NCBI GenBank assembly: GCA_028713675.1
Contig: JAQTNV010000089.1
Span: 1 to 10,191 of the forward strand
Direction: 5' to 3'
From: a bacterium
Lineage (GTDB): Bacteria > Desulfobacterota > JAPLJL01
DNA: 10,191 nt
This document shows, piece after piece, positions 6,212-10,191 of the stretch. How positions within the stretch are numbered: position 1 is the first letter of the stretch; each line of letters begins with the position of its first letter. A program made the position numbers and the translations under genes. The notes below the pieces were generated by a model. That model was not told the origin of the DNA and did not search any database. It was given only the letters and a program-made list of their open reading frames with translations.

Positions 6212-7225
6212 CGTATAATCATCGTCCAAACCGCTTTCCTCGGTGACCTGGCCCTGACCACGCCGCTTTTCCGGGCGCTGAAAAAAATATATCCGGATGG
6301 TTATCTTTCCCTGGTGGTCCGCCCGGAATACCGGGAACTGATGCGGGCGATTCCGGAAATTGACGAATTGATTTTTTACGATAAGCGCGGGCGGGAACGC
6401 GGGCTCTCTAATTTATATAAAAAAATCCGGGAAATCCGGCTGAGGCAAGCCGGCCTGGCGGTTTCGCCACACCGTTCCTCCCGGACGGCTTTAATGCTGT
6501 GGCAGTCTCATATCCCCCGGCGGATCGGTTTCGCGGAAGCAGGATTGGGCTTTCTCTATACCGGTCGGGTGGCGCGGGACATGTCGCTTCACGAAGTGGA
6601 CAGAAATTTAAGTTTACTTTCCGCGCTGGGACAGGATCCGGGTAAATCTGACCGGAGGCCTTACCTTCAGGTCAAGGAGGAATGGAAGAAAGAGGCCTCA
6701 CGCTTATTGCCCGCTTCGCCGGGATTGGTCGGAATCGCCCCGAGTTCCGTCTGGCCGACCAAGCGCTGGATTCCTTCGGGTTTTTCCCGCCTGATAGATA
6801 TTCTTTCTCAAAAATTCGGTCTGAAATCGGTCATACTCGGGGAGCCCGGGGCGGAGTCCCTGGCGCGGGAGATAATCGGTCAGACCAGATCCGAGCCCAT
6901 CAACCTGGTCGGGAAAACGCCCCTGGGAATCCTGACCGCGGTGGTGAGCCGTCTCAAGCTGCTGGTCAGCAATGATTCCGGCCTGGTGCATGTGGCCTCG
7001 GCCCGGAATATTCCCACCGTGGTCATCTACGGTCCCACCTCGCCGAAATTCGGTTATGGACCTTTGGGCCCGGGGAGCCGGGTGGTGGAATTGAATCTCG
7101 ACTGCCGTCCCTGCCACATCCACGGGCCCCGGGAATGCCCGCAGAGTCATTTCCGCTGCATGAAGGAAATTACTCCGGAGCAGGTTCTGGAGGCGGTCGG
7201 AATGATTCTTAAATCAGGAATTTGA
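6206..7225 (+). CDS. waaF: LPS heptosyltransferase, GT family 9 (WaaF-like)
   Basis: A 339-residue GT-B enzyme that adds L-glycero-D-manno-heptose from ADP-heptose to the inner core. Family marks are the N-terminal strand and loop IIIVQTAFLGD with Asp14, PTKRW (184-188) for donor phosphate binding, NDSGLVHVA (256-264) and YGPTSP (275-280). A C-terminal cysteine set, CRPC (300-303) with Cys311 and Cys318, occurs in many non-enterobacterial members. The start is a TTG: it gives the canonical family N-terminus, and no ATG fits. It lies three bases after the GT2 stop in the same frame, which implies tight coupling. Similarity is closer to WaaF (heptosyltransferase II) than WaaC because of the NDSG motif, but the acceptor position is inferred. 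Confidence 0.88.
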   Translation: MNRIIIVQTAFLGDLALTTPLFRALKKIYPDGYLSLVVRPEYRELMRAIPEIDELIFYDKRGRERGLSNLYKKIREIRLRQAGLAVSPHRSSRTALMLWQSHIPRRIGFAEAGLGFLYTGRVARDMSLHEVDRNLSLLSALGQDPGKSDRRPYLQVKEEWKKEASRLLPASPGLVGIAPSSVWPTKRWIPSGFSRLIDILSQKFGLKSVILGEPGAESLAREIIGQTRSEPINLVGKTPLGILTAVVSRLKLLVSNDSGLVHVASARNIPTVVIYGPTSPKFGYGPLGPGSRVVELNLDCRPCHIHGPRECPQSHFRCMKEITPEQVLEAVGMILKSGI

Positions 7226-7258
7226 CCCTGGGTTGATGAACGAAAGCTTCAGACTAAC

Positions 7259-8290
7259 ATGCGGATATTAATCATTCGTTTCTCCTCCCTGGGGGACGTG
7301 GTCCTGGCCACGGCGGCGGTCGAGACCATCTTCCGCAATGTTCCCGGGGCCGGGATTGATTTCGCCGTCCGGGAGGAATACGCCGACCTGTTAAAAGGCG
7401 ACCCCCGGATCCGGAATCTTTTCGTCTGGAAAAAAGGGCAGGGGCAGTTCGATTACCTCCAGGGACTGCGCCGGGAGACATATGACCTGGTGCTCGATCT
7501 CCACCGCGTCACCCGGAGTTTCCGGCTCTACCCGTTTCTCAATTACTCCCGGTTGATCGGCTGCGACAAAAGAAGCCTGGAGCGGAGATTGTATGTCTGG
7601 TTCGGCTACCGCCGGGAAGGCCGCCTCCGCCCCCTGCTCGACGCATACCTGGAGGCGATTGAAAGAGCCGGGCTGGGGAAAGAAAAGTTTCTGCCCCGCC
7701 TGATTCCCAATCCGGAAGCCCGGGCGGAAGTGGAAAATATATTTAATTCCCTGGGGATGAAACCGGGGGAGCCGATTCTGGCCCTCGCCCCTGGCGCGAA
7801 AGAGGAAATCCGCTGCTGGGCTCCGGATCGATTTGCCAAAGTAGGGAAAAGGGCGATCGCGGAACTCCGGGCCCGGGTCCTGGTGCTGGGAGCGGAGTCG
7901 GAGACGGAACTTGTTCAGGGGGTAATCCGGGCAATCGGCTCCGATCGCGCTCACCCGCTTCCGGGCTTGAGCCTCGACCGCTTGAGCGCTCTCCTCGCCC
8001 GGGTCAATCTCCTGGTGGCCAACGATTCCGGCCCGGCCCATGTCGGGCGGGCGGTCGGGACCCCGGTGGGGGTGATCTTCGGCCCGACCAGCCCGGAGTT
8101 TTTCCCGGCCTATGGCGCCGGAGATTTTATCGCCGAGCGTGAACTCTCCTGCCGTCCCTGCAGTCTCCGGGGCGAGCACCCCTGCTCCCGCCCGCGGCGG
8201 GAATGCCTGGAGACGATTACGCCGGAAGAGGTTTATAATCAGGTAAAGAATCGTTTGTTCATCTCCCATGGCGGAAAGGGTGAGAAATAA
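7259..8290 (+). CDS. Second GT family 9 heptosyltransferase-like protein
   Basis: A 343-residue GT-B protein paralogous to its upstream neighbour. It begins with the canonical MRILIIRFSSLGDVVLATAA (Asp13) and carries LAPGA (176-180), NDSGPAHVG (255-263) and FGPTSPEF (274-281). It has the same C-terminal cysteine pattern, CRPC (298-301) with Cys309 and Cys316. Where most relatives have K-R-W or K-H-W, this protein has RCW (185-187), so the lysine that contacts the donor phosphate is replaced. It probably adds a core heptose, as heptosyltransferase I, II or III, or another ADP- or nucleotide-linked sugar. The assignment to WaaC is only positional. A 33-nt spacer without a strong Shine-Dalgarno separates it from waaF, and the heptose kinase gene follows after 28 nt. 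Confidence 0.82.
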   Translation: MRILIIRFSSLGDVVLATAAVETIFRNVPGAGIDFAVREEYADLLKGDPRIRNLFVWKKGQGQFDYLQGLRRETYDLVLDLHRVTRSFRLYPFLNYSRLIGCDKRSLERRLYVWFGYRREGRLRPLLDAYLEAIERAGLGKEKFLPRLIPNPEARAEVENIFNSLGMKPGEPILALAPGAKEEIRCWAPDRFAKVGKRAIAELRARVLVLGAESETELVQGVIRAIGSDRAHPLPGLSLDRLSALLARVNLLVANDSGPAHVGRAVGTPVGVIFGPTSPEFFPAYGAGDFIAERELSCRPCSLRGEHPCSRPRRECLETITPEEVYNQVKNRLFISHGGKGEK

Positions 8291-8307
8291 GAAATCGGAG
8301 TACGGAC

Positions 8308-8313
8308 GGGGGA
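8308..8313 (+). promoter_or_regulatory. Shine-Dalgarno deciding the heptose kinase start
   Basis: GGGGGA lies 5 nt before the ATG at 8319. The upstream in-frame ATG at 8268 overlaps the previous gene by 23 nt and has no purine-rich site, so 8319 is preferred. Confidence 0.6.
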
Positions 8314-8318
8314 AAAAT

Positions 8319-9365
8319 ATGGCCACTAAATTTTCTAAATCCCGCTGGCAGCAGATCATCGGCAGTTTTCCGGAGTACCGGGTCCTGGTGCTGGGGGACC
8401 TGATTCTGGATCGGTATCTTTTCGGACGGGTCAGGAGAATTTCCCCTGAGGCCCCGGTTCCGGTGGTGGAACTGGAGGGGGGAGAAGACCGTCCCGGGGG
8501 AGCCGGCAACGCGGTGATGAACCTGGCCGGTCTCCAGGGAAAGGTTTGGGTGGCGGGGGTGATCGGCCAGGACAAGGCCGGGGAACGGCTGCTGGAAATC
8601 CTCCAGGGCCAGGGAATCTCCCGACAGGCGATAATTACGGACCCCGACCGGGTTACTCCCTTTAAAACCCGCGTGGTGGCGATTCCCCAGCATCACCAGG
8701 TGGTCCGGATTGATCAGGAGAAAAATTCCCCGGTTTCCGCCGAGATTCAGAAGAGGATCCTTGACCAGCTGGAAAAGTTGATCGGCCAGGTGGATGCCGT
8801 GATCGTTTCCGATTACGGCAAGGGCATGGTTTCCCCCGGAATCATGGAAGGCTTGCTCCGGCTGGCGGGAAAGCGGAAGGTCGCGGTGGGGGTGGATCCC
8901 AAACCGGGTAATTTTTCCCTCTACCGGGGGGTGAGTTTTCTGACTCCCAACCATGTCGAGGCCGGAGAGATCGTGGGTTTCCGCGCCGAGAGCGATCCCG
9001 AGGTGGAAAAAGCGGGAAAGGAAATCATCGGGAAAACGGGCTGCCGGTCTCTCCTGATCACCCGGGGCGAAAAAGGTCTGACCCTTTTCGAGCAGGGGGC
9101 AAGGAGCAGGGAGCAAGGAGCAAAAACCAAGAAACTCCCGGCCCCCGGCCCCGGGCCTTACGTTATTCATATTCCCACGGCTGCCCGCGAGGTTTTCGAT
9201 GTCTCGGGTGCGGGTGATACGGTGATTGCCGCCTACACCCTGGCCCTGACCGCCGGGGCTCTCCCTCCGGAAGCCGCCATGATCGCCAATGTGGCGGCGG
9301 GACTGGTAGTGGGAAAATTCGGCACGGCCTCGGTCAGCCGGAAAGAATTGATGGAAGCAATCTAA
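8319..9365 (+). CDS. hldA: D-glycero-beta-D-manno-heptose 7-phosphate kinase (HldA/RfaE1, kinase domain only)
   Basis: A 348-residue PfkB-family (ribokinase-fold) kinase that makes heptose 1,7-bisphosphate, the substrate of the GmhB domain encoded upstream. Visible marks are LVLGDLILDRYLFG (23-36), RISPEAPVPVVE (40-51), GGAGNAV (60-66), VSDYGKG (163-169), DPKP (193-196), TPNHVEA (209-215), LLITRGEKG (245-253) and DVSGAGDT (294-301), with catalytic Asp300. The adenylyltransferase domain of E. coli HldE is absent, so a separate HldC must exist elsewhere. Residues about 259-281 are an extra low-complexity stretch between two conserved strands, encoded by a 7-nt tandem array; the frame is kept and all catalytic motifs remain. 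An alternative start at 8268 would add 17 residues and overlap the previous gene, but the family N-terminus and the Shine-Dalgarno favour 8319. Confidence 0.9.
   Translation: MATKFSKSRWQQIIGSFPEYRVLVLGDLILDRYLFGRVRRISPEAPVPVVELEGGEDRPGGAGNAVMNLAGLQGKVWVAGVIGQDKAGERLLEILQGQGISRQAIITDPDRVTPFKTRVVAIPQHHQVVRIDQEKNSPVSAEIQKRILDQLEKLIGQVDAVIVSDYGKGMVSPGIMEGLLRLAGKRKVAVGVDPKPGNFSLYRGVSFLTPNHVEAGEIVGFRAESDPEVEKAGKEIIGKTGCRSLLITRGEKGLTLFEQGARSREQGAKTKKLPAPGPGPYVIHIPTAAREVFDVSGAGDTVIAAYTLALTAGALPPEAAMIANVAAGLVVGKFGTASVSRKELMEAI
9090..9159. repeat. 7-nt tandem array inside the heptose kinase coding sequence
   Basis: About ten heptads in register. The first five are clear (GAGCAGG, GGGCAAG, GAGCAAG and similar). 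The next two are diverged, and the last three are C-rich (CGGCCCC). It encodes the low-complexity residues near 258-281. The words resemble the spacer array at 3304-3345. Confidence 0.7.
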
Positions 9366-9367
9366 CC

Positions 9368-9395
9368 AGTTTCGAGTTGCAAGTTTCGAGTTTCG
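9368..9395. repeat. 7-nt tandem array, consensus AGTTTCG (inverse of the 1284-1325 unit)
   Basis: Four heptads, three of them identical (AGTTTCG), start two bases after the kinase stop codon (TAA, 9363-9365). The reverse complement CGAAACT matches the array at 1284-1325, so the same unit occurs on both strands of the locus. Confidence 0.75.
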
Positions 9396-9399
9396 AGTT

Positions 9400-9481
9400 A
9401 AAAACAAAATATACGGAATCCGAAATCCGAAACCCGAAATCCGAAACCGGAGACTAGAGACCAGAGACGAAAAACAAAATA
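9400..9481. repeat. 12-nt direct repeats flanking a heptad array
   Basis: AAAAACAAAATA occurs exactly at 9400-9411 and again at 9470-9481. The offset is 70 nt, or ten 7-nt units, and the copies bracket the array at 9415-9470. This may be a duplication footprint or a target-site duplication. Confidence 0.6.
9415..9470. repeat. 7-nt tandem array, consensus GAAATCC / GAGACCA
   Basis: Eight heptads in register. The first five follow GAAATCC or GAAACCC and the last three follow GAGACTA or GAGACCA, as if the unit drifted along the array. It lies in the 158-nt spacer between the heptose kinase and the aminotransferase, in which no gene was found. Confidence 0.75.
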
Positions 9482-9523
9482 CAGATTTATGATGTCTAAT
9501 TCCTAGAAGGGCGGAATCAAGAA

Positions 9524-10191
9524 ATGAAAATCCCGTTTTTGGATCTGAAAGCGCAATTTAATACAATACAGGGCGATATCCAGTCGGCTTTGAATCGAGT
9601 CCTGGATTCCCAGAGTTTCATCCTCGGGCCCGAGGTGGACCAGTTTGAGAAACAGGTTGCTTCTTACTTAGGGGTTCCCCACGCGGTGGGGATGGCCTCG
9701 GGTTCCGACGCTCTCTATCTCTCGCTAGTGGCCCTGGGGGTGGGCCCCGGCGACGGAGTGATTACCACCCCCTTCACTTTTTTCGCCACCGGGGGATCTA
9801 TCGTCCGGACGGGAGCCCGGCCGTTTTTCGCGGATATCGATCCCCGGACCTATAACCTCGATCCCGGGAAAATCGCGGAATTGATCGAGACCAATCGCCG
9901 GAATCCCCGGGCCAAGCTCAAGGCCATCATGCCGGTTCATATCTTCGGCCAGCCGGCCGAAATGGATGCCATCCAAAAAATCGCCCGTACTCACGGTCTG
10001 ACCGTAGTTGAAGACGCCTGCCAGGCCATCGGGGCCAATTACCGGGGCAAAAAAGTGGGAACCCTAAGCGAGTTCGGCTGTTACAGTTTTTTCCCTTCCA
10101 AAAACCTGGGTGGTTTTGGGGACGGGGGCCTGGCTGTGACCGCCGATCAGGCCCTGGCGCAGCGGATTCGAAGACTCCGGGTCCACGGCAG
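9524..10191 (+). CDS. DegT/DnrJ/EryC1/StrS sugar aminotransferase, 5' part (3' truncated by window)
   Basis: The first 222 codons of a PLP-dependent sugar aminotransferase (family length usually 360-400). Visible marks are IPFLDLKAQF (3-12), FILGPEVDQFE (33-43), the phosphate-binding loop ASGSDAL, TTPFTFFAT, PVHIFGQPA, VVEDACQA with the pyridine-nitrogen Asp164, and SFFPSKNLGGFGDGG with the Schiff-base Lys193. Such enzymes convert a nucleotide-linked keto-sugar to an amino-sugar for LPS, O-antigen or other glycans. The N-terminal part resembles the WbpE/WlbE group acting on UDP-3-keto-hexuronates, but substrate cannot be fixed from a partial sequence. A purine-rich GGCGGA at 9510-9515 precedes the ATG by 8 nt. 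It follows the heptose kinase on the same strand, suggesting the core cluster continues into amino-sugar genes. Confidence 0.88.
   Translation, partial: MKIPFLDLKAQFNTIQGDIQSALNRVLDSQSFILGPEVDQFEKQVASYLGVPHAVGMASGSDALYLSLVALGVGPGDGVITTPFTFFATGGSIVRTGARPFFADIDPRTYNLDPGKIAELIETNRRNPRAKLKAIMPVHIFGQPAEMDAIQKIARTHGLTVVEDACQAIGANYRGKKVGTLSEFGCYSFFPSKNLGGFGDGGLAVTADQALAQRIRRLRVHG

Noticed and set aside
7226-7258. Heptad-like words (TTGACCC, GATGAAC) in the spacer after waaF
   Set aside because: They resemble the TGAAC units but do not repeat in register, so chance cannot be excluded.
8281-8308. A further 7-nt array between the second heptosyltransferase and the kinase
   Set aside because: Only two units (TGAGAAA, TAAGAAA) are convincing; too short and diverged to claim.
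8268-8318. Upstream ATG as start of the heptose kinase
   Set aside because: It overlaps the preceding gene by 23 nt, has no ribosome binding site, and adds 17 charged residues before the conserved N-terminus; 8319 has GGGGGA at good spacing. It remains possible.
9090-9161. Assembly or sequencing artefact in the heptose kinase
   Set aside because: The frame is preserved on both sides and the catalytic GAGD motif is intact; matching repeat words elsewhere in the locus make a real array more likely, though reads were not available.
7391-9407. Long minus-strand open frames (7391-8575 and 8259-9407)
   Set aside because: They overlap well-recognised plus-strand genes throughout, overlap each other, and show no family motifs; GC-rich codon use leaves the antisense frames open.

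Overview
The window is a dense, single-strand (+) lipopolysaccharide biosynthesis cluster from a Gram-negative bacterium. The gene content (lipid A, Kdo, heptose and core sugars), the GC-rich codon use with many CGG arginine codons, and the order msbA, DUF374 acyltransferase, waaA, lpxK, Trm112-like gene, family 2 glycosyltransferase, heptosyltransferases, heptose kinase resemble clusters of Desulfobacterota (former Deltaproteobacteria) and related uncultured lineages. That placement is an inference from gene order; no species can be named.

Layout: 1-1155 is the 3' part of an MsbA-type lipid A flippase. 1328-3286 is one ORF joining a DUF374 (LpxJ-like) lipid A acyltransferase to the Kdo transferase WaaA. 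3499-5145 is a second fusion, joining the lipid A 4'-kinase LpxK to the heptose bisphosphate phosphatase GmhB. 5160-5339 encodes a small Trm112/YcaR-like zinc ribbon. 5429-6202 is a WaaE-like family 2 glycosyltransferase. 6206-7225 and 7259-8290 are two family 9 heptosyltransferases. 8319-9365 is the kinase-only form of HldE (HldA/RfaE1). 9524-10191 is the 5' part of a DegT/DnrJ/EryC1/StrS sugar aminotransferase.

Together the genes cover 4'-phosphorylation of the lipid A precursor (LpxK), Kdo addition and probable secondary acylation (the fusion), activated heptose supply (heptose 7-phosphate kinase and GmhB), heptose and hexose addition to the inner core (two GT9 enzymes and the GT2 enzyme) and export (MsbA). 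The aminotransferase probably begins an amino-sugar section. GmhA, HldC and HldD activities are not encoded here. No gene is supported on the minus strand.

The most unusual property is outside the enzymes. All four longer spacers (89-212 nt) contain degenerate short tandem arrays with strict periods of 7, 8 or 9 nt. Their unit differs from spacer to spacer, although a GAAAC-type heptad recurs on both strands. One 7-nt array forms the junction between the GT2 gene and waaF, supplying both the stop and a TTG start. Another lies in frame inside the heptose kinase, where it encodes about 20 low-complexity residues absent from the E. coli homologue as I recall it. The arrays and the two consecutive fusions are the best leads here. 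No spacer exceeds 300 bases.
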